From the NCBI GenBank assembly GCA_965247175.1, contig OZ252006.1, positions 3,658,001 through 3,722,000 of the forward strand: a stretch of 64,000 bases of DNA. Reading direction: 5' to 3'. Source of the DNA: JANQMX01 sp965247175. GTDB taxonomy: Bacteria > Pseudomonadota > Alphaproteobacteria > Kiloniellales > DSM-21159. Below, piece after piece: positions 1 to 9,384 of the stretch. The notes beneath the pieces were generated by a model. It had not been told where the DNA came from. It saw nothing but the letters and a program-made list of their open reading frames with translations, and did no database searches. The position numbers and the translations under genes are program-made. Each line of letters starts with the position of its first letter. The stretch's first letter is position 1.

Positions 1-1814
1 CGTCAGGGCTGAAGGCAAGCGACAGGACTTCGGTTTCTAGGCCGCCCAGCGTGCGGAGCAATTCGCCGCTCTTCGGATCCCAAAGGCTGATGGTTGTGTC
101 GCTGCTGGCGGAGGCAAGCACTTCGCCGTCCGGGCTGAAGGCAAGGGACGACACGATGCTTCCATGGCCGGATAGGGTGAAGCGCTCGGTCCCCCTCGCG
201 GTATCCCAAAGGTGGACCGAGGCGTCTTCGCCTGCCGAGGCCAGCATCGTGCCATCGGGGCTGAAGGCAACGGCGTAAACCTCCCCGTCGTGCCCCTCCA
301 GCATACGGCGCTGCGGGCCGCCCTCAGGCGGGGCATCGCGCTCCGGCAGGCCGTCTTCCCATAGCGGCGTTTCGGGTTGGCCGGGTGCCAGCGCGACGTT
401 GTGGGCCGCGCGCATATGGTCTTGGAAGGCGGCTGCCCAGCGCTCGCCATCCAGCTGCCACTCGTCGATCTGCTTCTGATGCACCTCGGGTGTATCGAAG
501 ACATAGGCGGCCATCAGGTGGCGCGGACCGAGCTGTCGCCGGACGCTCTCGGTGCCCTGCGGCAGGTAGCCGATGGCAGCACGCACCATGTTCCTGGCCG
601 AGATCGAGGCGTCCGGCTTGCCGCTCGGCCAAGTGCCGGCGTCGGCCTGGGCCCGCAGGGTCGTAGCCAGAGTGCCGGCCATAACGAAGGTGCCGTCCTC
701 GACAGCAACGGCATCGGCGCAGCCTTTGGAGCCGACCAGCGTCGGGATATCCGCCTTCACCTCGCGGCAGTAGCCTTGGAACCACTGCGAGACGTCGTCG
801 TCGGCCAGGAGGAAGCCGATCAAGAGCGAGGTGTAGCTCAGGAAGACGTCGTCTTGTACCGCGCCCGCCCAGGCGGCGAGGCGCACGACCCGCTCCAGCT
901 TGGGATCCATCACATAGCCGTAGGGCAGGAAGTCCCAAGTGGTGGGCTGCTCCGGCGTGCTCTCGGGCGTGCTCCGTTGCGCGCTGTCCGTCTCCCCTCG
1001 ACGTGTGGCTGCGCCAATCGGGCCCTCGGGACCTCCCGGCGCAATGCCAAGGCCGTAGTGCGTCAGGACGAAGTTCCGGAAAGCCACGGACCAAGGCTGC
1101 GTATCGAGCTTCCAGGTCTCGAGGCGCGATTGCCGCTCCGGCGGGGTATCGAAGACATAGGCGGCCATCAGATGCCGTGTGCCGATCGGCTGCGTGCCGT
1201 CGCCTGATAGATAGCGCGCGGCGCGCTCGAACATCCGCGCGGCTGTTACGGTGCTGCCGGAGTTCCCGCGCGGCCAAGCCTCGGAGCTCACCTTCCGGTC
1301 CAGGTCCTCGATGATCTCGCCATCCGTGCCCCGGTATGCCTGCGCGCCTGCGACATCTGCGCCGATCTCGGCGCAGTAGGCTTGGAACCAGCGCGACACC
1401 GGGTCGTCGGACAGCAGGAAGCCCACGAGCAGCGACTCGTAGGTCAGTGAGAGGGTCTCGTCTTCGTCGGCGCCGACCCAGGCGGCGAAGCGCACCAGGC
1501 GCTGCAGTTCCGCATCCAGTTGGTGGCCCTCGGGGACGAAGTCCCAATGGGGCGTGCTTTCGGCTGCGCTCCGCTGCGCCAGGCTCTCCTCGGCCTTGGC
1601 CAGTTCTTCCTGGGTGTCAAGAAAGCTCGATGATCCACCCGCTTTGGAGAGCTCGGCGGCGACTCCGCTAAGGTCCGGCGTGCCCATCTGGGTCAGGCCC
1701 GAAGAGAGCTCGCTCAGGCGCGAGAGGTCCGTAGCGGAAACGCTCGACCCTTTGTTCGAGCCAGATGACGTGCTGGTCGACTTGCCTGACGGTTTGCTGG
1801 GCGGCTCAGCCATG
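1..1814 (-). CDS. Two Clp-N-like domains plus WD40 repeats, large protein (3' end outside window)
   Basis: The minus strand is open from an ATG at 1814 through the window edge (604 codons visible). Residues 1-85 are Ser/Thr-rich and low complexity. Residues about 88-255 and 291-472 are two copies of one domain. Each ends in RHLMAAYVFDTP and contains an earlier SLLVGFLLSDD or SLLIGFLLADD segment, which is the paired hLLxxLL pattern of the ClpA/ClpB N-terminal (Clp-N) domain. From residue 504 WD40 repeats follow (GHDGEVYAVAFSPDG, then LWD, about 42-residue period) and continue off the edge. No AAA+ module or protease domain is visible. The start is uncertain: a GGAGAGGA box lies about 20 nt upstream and better fits an out-of-frame ATG. 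Clp-N and WD40 modules are known from large signalling or conflict proteins; the role here is inference. Confidence 0.72.
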
Positions 1815-1929
1815 AGGGCACTGGGACATGGTGGGGCCTGTCCTCTCCTTCGGCCCGGCCGCGTTGCGCCGCGGGCCCATAAAGAACAGCGATCATAGCG
1901 TAAATCCCGTGCCTGTGCAGGGGGTGATC

Positions 1930-2016
1930 AAAGGCGGCTCGCCGAAGGATGACGTTCAGAGAAAGGCCGCAGACCGCGCAGCACAGCGAGCTGCCCAGTG
2001 GCCTTGGCCGGGATGA
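1930..2016. repeat. Remnant of the REP-like element family
   Basis: The gap between the Clp-N/WD40 gene and the TetR gene contains GGCGGCTCGCCGAAGGATGAC and, 50 bases later, CCTTGGCCGGGATGAC. Both are edge sequences of the REP-like family seen repeatedly elsewhere in the window (for example 9633-9675). No gene is visible between 1815 and 2105. Confidence 0.4.
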
Positions 2017-2074
2017 CAAAGAAAGGGCAGCGCGAAAGCCCGGTTTAAACTGTAACGATTCTTAAGGATTTTCG

Positions 2075-2104
2075 TATACTCCCTGTCAGTCCACGTGACG
2101 TACA
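2075..2104 (+). promoter_or_regulatory. Putative -10 box and TetR operator
   Basis: TATACT at 2075-2080 is a plausible -10 hexamer. Immediately downstream, 2084-2104 forms an imperfect dyad with half-sites TGTCAGTC and GACGTACA around CACGT, ending two bases before the ATG of the TetR gene. The position would suit autorepression. There is no clear Shine-Dalgarno sequence, so translation may start from a very short leader. This is inference from position and symmetry only. Confidence 0.35.
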
Positions 2105-2105
2105 G

Positions 2106-2762
2106 ATGGTCTGTATGACCGATAAAGAGAGCAAGGCCGAACGCTACGCCCGGACCCGCGCCACCCTGCTGGCCGAAGCGCGCGCGATCTTCAGCAGCCA
2201 GGGCTTCGCCGGCGCGGGCACGGAAGCCATCGTGCGCGCCGCCGAGGTGACCCGCGGCGCGCTCTACTATCACTTTGCCGACAAGCAGGCGCTCTTCGAG
2301 GCGGTGATCGCCGAGGAGTCCCGACTGGTGCTGGAAAGCCTGCTGGCCCAGAGCGCCGACGCCAAGGACCGCTTCGAGGCTTTGGCCTTCGCCTGCTTCG
2401 CCTACATCCAGGCCTGTTTGGAGCCGGGCACCCGGCGGATCTATCTGATCGACGGGCCGGCGGTCCTCGGCTGGTCGCGCTGGCGCGAGATCGACGACCA
2501 CTTCAGCGGCGCCGAGCTGCGCCGCAGGGTCGAGCTGCTCCTGGAGGAATGCACAGGTCATCGCGACCCGGAGATCGTCACGCTCTTGATCAGCGGGGCG
2601 ATCAGCGAAGCGGTGCTTTGGCTGTCGGAGACCGACGACCCCGACGACTACGCGCGGGTCGAGGACACCCTGGGTGAGATGCTGCGCAGTATCTTTGCCG
2701 TGCCGGAGCGCTTCGACGAGGAGCCCACCCTCAAGATCCCGCCGCCCAAGCCGGCGGCCTAG
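2106..2762 (+). CDS. TetR/AcrR family transcriptional regulator
   Basis: 218 residues, the usual TetR length. The N-terminal helix-turn-helix is clear: a helix around LAEARAIFSSQGFAGAG, then the recognition region VTRGALYYHFADKQALFEAV at residues about 47-67. The C-terminal two thirds is the variable ligand-binding domain, so the inducer cannot be read. The gene is divergent from the Clp-N/WD40 gene and converges on htpX with a 6-base gap, so the likely targets are itself and possibly the divergent gene. An ATG four codons later (2118) is an alternative start. Confidence 0.93.
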   Translation: MVCMTDKESKAERYARTRATLLAEARAIFSSQGFAGAGTEAIVRAAEVTRGALYYHFADKQALFEAVIAEESRLVLESLLAQSADAKDRFEALAFACFAYIQACLEPGTRRIYLIDGPAVLGWSRWREIDDHFSGAELRRRVELLLEECTGHRDPEIVTLLISGAISEAVLWLSETDDPDDYARVEDTLGEMLRSIFAVPERFDEEPTLKIPPPKPAA

Positions 2763-2768
2763 GCCGTC

Positions 2769-3716
2769 TTAGGACCAGGGGCCGGGCTGGCGGCTGCCGC
2801 CGCCGCTCTGAGGAATGCGCGAGGAGCCGCGCTCCGCCTGTGGGGTCGTTGTCCCGCCGCCTCCCATGCCGCTTCCGCCCATGTGTTTCGCCATCTGCTG
2901 CAGGCGGGCCACCCGGTTCTGGGTGTTGGGGTGGGTCGAGAAGAGGCTGTCGACCTTGTGGGCGTGCAGCGGGTTGATGATGAACATGTGCGCCGTCGCC
3001 GGGTTGGCCTCGGCGGGATTGTTGTCGATGCGCTGGGCCGCGTTCTGGATCTTCTCCAGCGCCGAGGCGAGCCACAGCGGCTGGCCGCAGATCTCGGCGC
3101 CGACCCGGTCGGCTTCGTACTCGCGGGAGCGGGAGATCGCCATCTGCACCAGGCCGGCGGCGAGCGGCGCCAGGATCATCACCAGAATGACGCCGATCAG
3201 GCCCAGCGGGTTGTTGCGGTTGTTGCCGAAGAAGATCGCGAAGTTGGCCAGCATGGAAATGGCGCCGGCGATGGTCGCGGTGATCGTCATGATCAGCGTA
3301 TCGCGGTTCTTTACGTGGGCCAGCTCATGCGCCATGACCCCGGCGATCTCCTGCCGGTTGAGCCGGCTCAAGAGACCCGTGGTCGCCGCGACCGCCGCGT
3401 TGTCCGGGTTGCGCCCGGTGGCGAAGGCGTTCGGCTGGTCCTGCTCGATGATGTAGACCTTGGGCATGGGCAGGCTCGCGCGCTGCGCCAGATCGCGCAC
3501 CATGTCGTAGAACTCGGGTGCCTGCTGGGGGCCGACCTCCTTGGCGCCGTACATGCGCAGGACCAGCTTGTCGGAGTTCCAGTAGGCGAAGAGGTTCATG
3601 GCGACGGCGATGCCGAGCGCCGCCAGCATCCCCACTTCCCCGCCCAGCATGAAGCCCACGCCGACGAAGAGCGCGGTCATCACGGCCATCAGCATGAAGG
3701 TGCGGGTGTAGTTCAT
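2769..3716 (-). CDS. htpX: Membrane zinc metalloprotease HtpX
   Basis: 315 residues from the ATG at 3716, preceded by GAGGAAC. HtpX is an M48 family inner-membrane protease that degrades misfolded membrane proteins together with FtsH. Visible features are an N-terminal pair of membrane segments (residues about 5-45), the zinc motif HELAH with downstream SREYEAD supplying the third ligand, and two more hydrophobic segments between them. The last 35 residues are a Gly/Ser/Gln-rich low-complexity tail that may be disordered. The frame stays open upstream to 3941, but that part is antisense to the divergent SDHAF4-like gene, so MNYTRTF is the better start. Confidence 0.95.
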   Translation of the reverse strand: MNYTRTFMLMAVMTALFVGVGFMLGGEVGMLAALGIAVAMNLFAYWNSDKLVLRMYGAKEVGPQQAPEFYDMVRDLAQRASLPMPKVYIIEQDQPNAFATGRNPDNAAVAATTGLLSRLNRQEIAGVMAHELAHVKNRDTLIMTITATIAGAISMLANFAIFFGNNRNNPLGLIGVILVMILAPLAAGLVQMAISRSREYEADRVGAEICGQPLWLASALEKIQNAAQRIDNNPAEANPATAHMFIINPLHAHKVDSLFSTHPNTQNRVARLQQMAKHMGGSGMGGGGTTTPQAERGSSRIPQSGGGSRQPGPWS

Positions 3717-3765
3717 GTTCCTCGGGAAGCTTGGCGGAATGGCGTCATAGTGCCATATCTGACGT

Positions 3766-4002
3766 ATGTTCGATCTCTTCAAGAGCCATACGCCCAAGCC
3801 CGCAAAGGGCGCGCCTGAGGCTTCGAAAGACTCGCCCGAGCGCGCGCCGAAAACGACGGCGGAGCCTCCGCAGGACGCTGCCAAGGCAGAGAACGACAAG
3901 GGCGAGACGCCGGCGCAGGCTGACGAGCGCGGCGGCCCCAAGGGCCTGGAGCCGACCCGCTACGGCGACTGGGAACGCAAGGGCATCTGCTACGACTTCT
4001 AA
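3766..4002 (+). CDS. SDHAF4-like (DUF1674) small protein
   Basis: 78 residues. The C-terminus GGPKGLEPTRYGDWERKGIC followed by YDF is the signature of DUF1674, the family of mitochondrial succinate dehydrogenase assembly factor 4, which binds flavinylated SdhA and aids complex II assembly. The N-terminal 50 residues are Lys/Glu/Ala-rich and probably disordered, as is usual for the bacterial members. The gene is divergent from htpX with 49 bases between starts. Its role in SDH assembly is inferred from the family. Confidence 0.88.
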   Translation: MFDLFKSHTPKPAKGAPEASKDSPERAPKTTAEPPQDAAKAENDKGETPAQADERGGPKGLEPTRYGDWERKGICYDF

Positions 4003-4007
4003 AGCGC

Positions 4008-4200
4008 CTTACGGCGCTGCACTGTTCCGTCCCGCTCCCCCTCCCAGTTCTTTCTAGGGCGCGCCTTCACCTTCAAAGCTCGTTGTCGACGTGCTCAGGC
4101 GCGCCATGCGGTTCCGGCCCGCACCCCCGCCCGACCAACCCATGCAATGGTACCCTAATGGGTTGGTCGGGCGGGGGTGCGGGCTGGCGCCGAAGAAAAA
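4008..4200. repeat. Bipartite long-palindrome element, copy 1 (composite)
   Basis: Contains GCGCCTTACGGCGC, then TGTTCCGTCCCGCTCCCC (a lone left arm), then GGCGCGCCTTCACC...CTCAGGCGCGCC at 4056-4105. It ends in a perfect 26-bp inverted repeat with arms 4117-4142 and 4159-4184 and a 16-base loop. The same layout occurs at 23834-24012 and, inverted, at 32942-33120, so this is a dispersed element. The arms here differ from copy 2 at several positions but with matching changes on the other arm. Confidence 0.85.
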
Positions 4201-4207
4201 CGCCCGC

Positions 4208-4870
4208 CTACTTCCAGTGCGGTGGATAGGCCTCGGCGTAACCGGGCAGCGCCTCGATACGCGCGGCCCAGGCGGCGAGTTTCGGGAAATGCTCGGCGAG
4301 CGGATAAACTCCCAGCTCGTGCGGCGCGGCCTCCTCACGCCCCGCCGCGCGCATCAGCTGCATCACCACGGGATAGGTTGTGATGTCCGCGGCGCTGAGC
4401 GTTTCGCCGGCCAGCCAGGGCTGTGCCGATAGGGTCGTCTCGAGACGCGCCAGCTCCTCCCGCACCGGCTCGGCGGCTTCGGCGATCTGCGCGGCGAAGG
4501 CCTCGCCCTTGCCGCGGAACAGCGGCCGGGTGATCTGTCCCACCGGCCCGCGCAGGTAGGCGTCGCATTCGGAGATCGTCTGCCACACCCGTGCGGTCTC
4601 CGCCGGGTTGCTGCCGAACAGCGGCGGCGCGGGATGGGCCGCGTCCAGGTAGGCGAGGACGGCCAGGGTCTCGCAGACCGTCGTGCCCGCCTCGACGAGC
4701 ACCGGCACCTGACCGCGCGGATTGACGGCGAGGAACTCCGGGCTCTTCTGCTCGCGCTTGGCGTTGTCGAGCCGCCTGGGCCTGTAGGCGAGCCCTTTCA
4801 CCGCCAGAGCCAGCATCGCCGTCCAGCAGGGCGGCGAGCCAGAGATGAAATAGAGGTCGCGTTCGCTCAT
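4208..4870 (-). CDS. Glutathione S-transferase family protein
   Basis: 220 residues, the usual GST size. The N-terminal thioredoxin fold shows SPPCWTAMLAL at residues 12-22 where the catalytic residue normally sits, NPRGQVPVLVE with the cis-Pro at 56, and ETLAVLAYL at 67-75 (gamma-glutamyl binding). The C-terminal helical domain carries LSAADITTYPVVMQL, the conserved N-capping box region. Substrate is unknown. The gene lies upstream of the bipartite palindrome and downstream of a small membrane protein on the same strand. Confidence 0.9.
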   Translation of the reverse strand: MSERDLYFISGSPPCWTAMLALAVKGLAYRPRRLDNAKREQKSPEFLAVNPRGQVPVLVEAGTTVCETLAVLAYLDAAHPAPPLFGSNPAETARVWQTISECDAYLRGPVGQITRPLFRGKGEAFAAQIAEAAEPVREELARLETTLSAQPWLAGETLSAADITTYPVVMQLMRAAGREEAAPHELGVYPLAEHFPKLAAWAARIEALPGYAEAYPPHWK

Positions 4871-4909
4871 AAGGCTCCCCTTCGCTGGCGCCGAGATACG
4901 GCGCTTCCC

Positions 4910-5251
4910 TTACGGCGTCAGCAAGCGGATAGCCAGAACCGTGGCCAAGAAACACAGGACCCAGAGCACGATGGGACCGGCCGGTCCTGCGAACTCCAAG
5001 GGCCCGAAGCGCAGGGAGACCGGCCCCTCCGAGGTCTGCTGGAAAGCCACCACGACGGCGAAGGCAAGCGCCGCCGCCATGGGCAGGCCGATCACCAGCC
5101 CGAAGTGCTCGAGTACGAAGGCAGCCCAGGTCTCATGGCCGAAGGTGACGTCGCACAGCCAGCCGAAGAAGATCGAAAAGAGGCCGGCGAGCAGCATGGC
5201 CCCGACGGCAAGCTGTAGCCGCCGGCTGCTGGTCACTGTCGCGTCATGCAT
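4910..5251 (-). CDS. Small membrane protein of unknown function
   Basis: 113 residues from the ATG at 5251, chosen because AAGAGGTGGGC lies directly upstream; the frame stays open to 5284. Three hydrophobic segments (residues about 15-35, 45-70 and 88-110) predict a small inner-membrane protein. No conserved motif is recognised. It ends 39 bases before the GST gene on the same strand and may be co-transcribed with it. Confidence 0.65.
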   Translation of the reverse strand: MHDATVTSSRRLQLAVGAMLLAGLFSIFFGWLCDVTFGHETWAAFVLEHFGLVIGLPMAAALAFAVVVAFQQTSEGPVSLRFGPLEFAGPAGPIVLWVLCFLATVLAIRLLTP

Positions 5252-5344
5252 GCCCACCTCTTGCGTGGCGCGACCCCACCCCATGCATAGCCGATCGGAA
5301 ATTCTACGCCATGACGATGGTCATTTGAAGCGGGGTGGGTGGCG

Positions 5345-5520
5345 TTCAGACCCTCATACTGTCATCCCGGCCAAGGGCGAAGCCCGCGAGCCGGGAACCA
5401 ACTTGCAGCGGGCGCGGACTGAAGTGGTGCTGTACAGGCGTCGAACACTCCACCCGTCTCTTTTTCCTGGCGCGGCCGAGACATGGACCCCGGCTCAAGG
5501 CCGGGGTGACAAACGGGAAA
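5345..5520. repeat. REP-like palindromic element cluster
   Basis: The 390-base gap before the PhyH gene contains GTCATCCCGGCCAAGGGCG..GCGAGCCGGGA (5361-5396) and ATGGACCCCGGCTCAAGGCC followed by GGGGTGAC (5483-5512). They are dyads with a CCCGG/CCGGG core, facing opposite ways. No gene is visible in the gap. Confidence 0.7.
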
Positions 5521-5641
5521 GCGGCACCGCCTGTGGGCCTTGCTCGTCTGCCAATGAGGCAGATGCGACAAACCGGTCGCAAGTGCGAAAGCGAACCATT
5601 CCGCTACGCTCCCATCATTTGCCAAAATCGAGGCGGTGGCC

Positions 5642-6508
5642 ATGCTGACGGACGCACAAATCGGGTTTTATCGCGAGCAGGGCTATCTGCTGGTCGAGGA
5701 TGTCTTCACGGCCGAGGAGCTGGCCGAGCTCAACCGGGTGACCGACGGCTTCATCCATCGCGCACGCGGCCTGACGGCAAGCGATGCGACCTTGGACCTG
5801 GCGCCGGATCACAGCGCCGAGCATCCCAAGGTACGGCGGGTCAAGAATCCGACGCAGCAGCATGACGCCTACGACCGCGCCATGCGTAACCCGCGTCTGC
5901 TGGCCATCCTGCAGGACCTCTTGGGGCCGGCCGTGCGCTTCGACCACGCCAAGCTCAACATCAAGCCGGTCGGCGGCGGGGCCGCCATCGAGTGGCACCA
6001 GGACTGGGCCTTCTATCCCCACAGCAACGACGATCTCTTGGCCGTCGGTGTCTTCCTGGAAGACGTAAAGCCGGAGAGCGGCCCTCTGATGGTAATGCCC
6101 GGCAGCCACAAAGGCGCCGTCTACGACCATCATCACGAGGGCGTCTTCGTCGGCGCGATCGATCCGGCCGTGCTGTCCGCGGACAGGGAGCGTGCGGTGG
6201 CGTTGACCGGGCCAGCCGGCGCGGTCACCTTCCATCACGTGCGTACGCTGCACGCCTCGACCGAGAATCTTGCCGCGCGCGAGCGTCGCCTGCTGCTGTT
6301 CTCCTATGCCGCGGCGGATGCCTGGCCCTTGGTGCCGGAGGAGTCCCTGGAAGCCTTCGATGCCCGTATGATCGCCGGCGCGTCGACCTTGGCGCCGCGT
6401 ATGGAGGCCTTGCCCGTACGCCTGCCGCTGCCGCGGCGTCCCGAGACGGACTCCATCTTCGATGACCAGGAACTCGTCGCCGGGCGGTCCTTCGCACAGG
6501 CAACATAA
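5642..6508 (+). CDS. Phytanoyl-CoA dioxygenase (PhyH) family protein
   Basis: 288 residues from the ATG at 5642 (GAGG eight bases upstream); a GTG two codons earlier is possible. PhyH enzymes are Fe(II)/2-oxoglutarate-dependent hydroxylases. The iron ligands are visible as H119-x-D121 in WHQDW and the distal histidine in TLHASTEN (about 204). The nearby ERR supplies the likely 2-oxoglutarate-binding arginine. PGSHKGAV at about 154 is also typical of the family. Substrate cannot be assigned. The gene stands alone, with a long AT-richer gap before the Pat gene. Confidence 0.9.
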   Translation: MLTDAQIGFYREQGYLLVEDVFTAEELAELNRVTDGFIHRARGLTASDATLDLAPDHSAEHPKVRRVKNPTQQHDAYDRAMRNPRLLAILQDLLGPAVRFDHAKLNIKPVGGGAAIEWHQDWAFYPHSNDDLLAVGVFLEDVKPESGPLMVMPGSHKGAVYDHHHEGVFVGAIDPAVLSADRERAVALTGPAGAVTFHHVRTLHASTENLAARERRLLLFSYAAADAWPLVPEESLEAFDARMIAGASTLAPRMEALPVRLPLPRRPETDSIFDDQELVAGRSFAQAT

Positions 6509-6657
6509 TCTCCTGTGGTGTCATCCTTTTGTAAATAAAGAGAGTTTTTAGGCGATACGGCTATCGCTCTGGCCGGCGCAGGCCATTTGCTGCATTGCAC
6601 AAAGGTCGAAGGCTCCCCTATCTTAAGAGGACCGCGCCAAAGGAGAGCCGCTGCGCC

Positions 6658-9378
6658 ATGTCCGTCCGCAACCTCGAAAAACTCTTCAAGCCGGAGTGCG
6701 TCGCCGTCATCGGTGCCAGCAACAGGCCGGGCGCTGTCGGCAACATCGTCATGCACAACATCCTGGCTGGCGGCTTCGAGGGACCGGTGCTGCCGGTCAA
6801 TCCCACGGCCGAGGCGGTGGCCGGCGTCCTGGCCTATCCGGACGTAGCCAGCCTGCCGAAGGTGCCGGACATGGCGGTCATCTGCACGCCGCCCGAGCCC
6901 ATCCCAGGCTTGATCGATCAGCTGGGCGCTCGCGGCACCCGCGGCGCCATCGTGCTGACCGCCGGCCTCGAGACGGCCAAGACGCCCGAGGGTCTCTCGA
7001 TCTCCGAGGCGATGCTGAAGGCCTCGCAGCCCTATCTGTTGCGCCTCTTGGGGCCGAACTGCCTCGGCGCCCTGGTGCCGGGTATCCATCTCAACGCCAG
7101 CTTCGCCCACCTGCCGGCCCATGAAGGCGGGATCGCCTTCGTCTCCCAGTCCGGCGCGCTCTGCACCGCGGTGCTCGACTGGGCGCGGCTGCACGACGTC
7201 GGCTTCTCCCACTTCATCTCGCTCGGCAACATGGCCGACGTGGACTTCGGTGACGTGGTCGACTACCTGGCCAACGACCCCAAGACCAAGGCCATACTGC
7301 TCTATATCGAGGCGGTGACCGACGGGCGGAAGTTCATGTCCGCCTGCCGTGCCGCCGCGCGCAACAAGCCCGTGCTGGTGATCAAGTCCGGCACGGTGGC
7401 CGAGAGCGCCAAAGCCGCGGCGACCCACACCGGCGCATTGGCCGGCAGCGACCAGGTCTATGACGCGGCCTTTCAGCGCGCCGGCCTGCTGCGGGTCTAC
7501 GACTTCGAGGAAATCTTCACCGCGGTCGAGACCTTGGCGCGTGCCCGGCCGCAGCACGGCGAGCGCCTGGGCATCATCACAAACGGCGGCGGCATCGGCG
7601 TCATGGCGATGGACGAGTTGATCCAGCAGGGCGGCGTTCCGGCCAGCCTTTCGGACGAGACCATCGAGCAGCTTCACGGCGTGCTGCCGGCCACCTGGTC
7701 GCGGGCCAACCCGGTCGACATCATCGGCGACGCACCCGGTGCGCGCTATGCCGATGCCTGCCGGGTGATGCTGGAGGCGAAGGACTGCGACGCCGTCCTG
7801 GTCATGCACGCGCCGACGGCAACCGCTGACAGCGTCGAGGCGGCCGAAGCGGTGATCGACGTCGCCGAGGACGCCAAGCGCAACCTGCTGACCTGCTGGG
7901 TCGGCGGCCAGGCCATCATGCCGGCGCAGCGCCGCTTTCGCGAAGCCGGTCTGCCAACCTACGGCACGCCGGCCCAAGCGGTGCAGGCCTTCGTCCACAT
8001 GGTCAACTATCGCCGCAGCCAAGAGCTCCTGATGGAGACGCCGCGCTCGGCGCCCAGCGAGTTCGTGCGCGCCAAGGACACCGCGCGCTTGGTCACCGAG
8101 AACCGCCTTACCAACGACGGCAGCGACATGATGAGCGAGGCCGAGGCCAAGGCCATCCTGTCGGCCTATGGGATCCCCACGGTCGAGACCCACATCGTGC
8201 GCTCACCGGAGGAGGCGGCGGAGAAGGCGGCGCAGATGGGCTTTCCCGTCGCCCTCAAGATCCTCTCCGACGACATCTCCCATAAATCCGACGTTGGCGG
8301 CGTCGATCTCTTCCTCGACTCGCGGCAGACGGTGCTGGCGGCGGCGACGCACATGCTGGACACGGTGAGCAAACGCGCGCCCGAGGCGCACCTCCAGGGC
8401 TTCACCGTACAGCACATGGCCGACCGGCCCGGCGCCCACGAGGTCTTCATGGGGGTGACTCAGGACCCGGTCTTCGGCCCGGTCATCCTCTTCGGCCACG
8501 GCGGCACGGCGGTGGAGGTGATCGCAGACCGCGCCGTGGCGCTGCCGCCGCTCAACATGAAGCTGGCGCGCGACCTCATCATGCGCACGCGCATCGCCAA
8601 GCTGCTGCAGGGCTACCGCCACCGCGCGGCGGTCGACATGGACCAGCTCTGCCTCACCCTGCTGCAGCTCTCTCAGCTGATCATCGACATCCCCGAGATT
8701 ATGGAGGTCGATATCAACCCGCTGCTGGCGGACGAGAAGGGCGTCCTGGCGCTCGACGCCCGCATCCGGGTCGGCGCCGTCAACGGCAATGGCGTTCGGC
8801 GTCTGGCCATCCGCCCCTATCCGGAGGAGCTGGAGGAGCACTTCGCCTTGCGCACGGGGCGCGACGTGCTGTTCCGCCCCATCCGCCCGGAGGACGAGCC
8901 GGACCACTACGCCTTTCTCTCACAGCTGACGCCGGAGGACGTGCGCTTCCGCTTCTTCGGTCAGGTGGGGCAGCTGCCGCACTCGCAGATGGCGCGGCTG
9001 ACGCAGATCGACTTCGACCGTGAGATGGCCTTCATCGCCAGCGCGGCCCTGCCGAACGGCGAGCGCGAGACCCTCGGGGTCGTGCGCACCATCACCGACC
9101 CGGACAACGAACGTTGCGAGTTCGCCATCGTCGTCCGCTCAGACATGAAGGGACATGGCATGGGCCGCGCGCTGCTGGCGAAGATGATCGGCTATTGCCG
9201 GGCGCGCGGCACCAAGTACATGGTCGGGCAGATCCTGCGCGACAACGCGGCCATGCTGCGTCTCGCCAAGCGCCTCGGCTTCCAGCAGACCTCCGCCCAG
9301 GACGAAGGCGTCGTCGAGATGGTCCTCGACCTGCAGGCCGCCGAAGCCGCACCGCCGCGACAGGCGCGGATGGGTTAA
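6658..9378 (+). CDS. Acyl-CoA synthetase (NDP-forming)-GNAT fusion, Pat-type protein acetyltransferase
   Basis: 906 residues from the ATG at 6658 (AAAGGAGAG upstream). Order: CoA-binding domain (residues 1-130, VAVIGASNRPGAVGNIV), ligase-CoA domain, ATP-grasp domain (about 480-700, KILSDDISHKSDVGGV), then a C-terminal GNAT domain (about 735-890, VVRSDMKGHGMGRALLAKMI). This is the architecture of the Pat/PatZ lysine acetyltransferases that inactivate acetyl-CoA synthetase. THTGALAG aligns with the phosphohistidine loop of succinyl-CoA synthetase alpha, so the histidine is present here. acs lies 1.5 kb downstream on the other strand, which supports this role. Confidence 0.92.
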   Translation: MSVRNLEKLFKPECVAVIGASNRPGAVGNIVMHNILAGGFEGPVLPVNPTAEAVAGVLAYPDVASLPKVPDMAVICTPPEPIPGLIDQLGARGTRGAIVLTAGLETAKTPEGLSISEAMLKASQPYLLRLLGPNCLGALVPGIHLNASFAHLPAHEGGIAFVSQSGALCTAVLDWARLHDVGFSHFISLGNMADVDFGDVVDYLANDPKTKAILLYIEAVTDGRKFMSACRAAARNKPVLVIKSGTVAESAKAAATHTGALAGSDQVYDAAFQRAGLLRVYDFEEIFTAVETLARARPQHGERLGIITNGGGIGVMAMDELIQQGGVPASLSDETIEQLHGVLPATWSRANPVDIIGDAPGARYADACRVMLEAKDCDAVLVMHAPTATADSVEAAEAVIDVAEDAKRNLLTCWVGGQAIMPAQRRFREAGLPTYGTPAQAVQAFVHMVNYRRSQELLMETPRSAPSEFVRAKDTARLVTENRLTNDGSDMMSEAEAKAILSAYGIPTVETHIVRSPEEAAEKAAQMGFPVALKILSDDISHKSDVGGVDLFLDSRQTVLAAATHMLDTVSKRAPEAHLQGFTVQHMADRPGAHEVFMGVTQDPVFGPVILFGHGGTAVEVIADRAVALPPLNMKLARDLIMRTRIAKLLQGYRHRAAVDMDQLCLTLLQLSQLIIDIPEIMEVDINPLLADEKGVLALDARIRVGAVNGNGVRRLAIRPYPEELEEHFALRTGRDVLFRPIRPEDEPDHYAFLSQLTPEDVRFRFFGQVGQLPHSQMARLTQIDFDREMAFIASAALPNGERETLGVVRTITDPDNERCEFAIVVRSDMKGHGMGRALLAKMIGYCRARGTKYMVGQILRDNAAMLRLAKRLGFQQTSAQDEGVVEMVLDLQAAEAAPPRQARMG

Positions 9379-9384
9379 CGCTCC

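Noticed and set aside
6304..8193. Minus-strand frame of 629 codons opposite the PhyH and Pat genes
   Set aside because: Same reason: low-complexity His/Arg/Gly-rich translation opposite two recognised genes.
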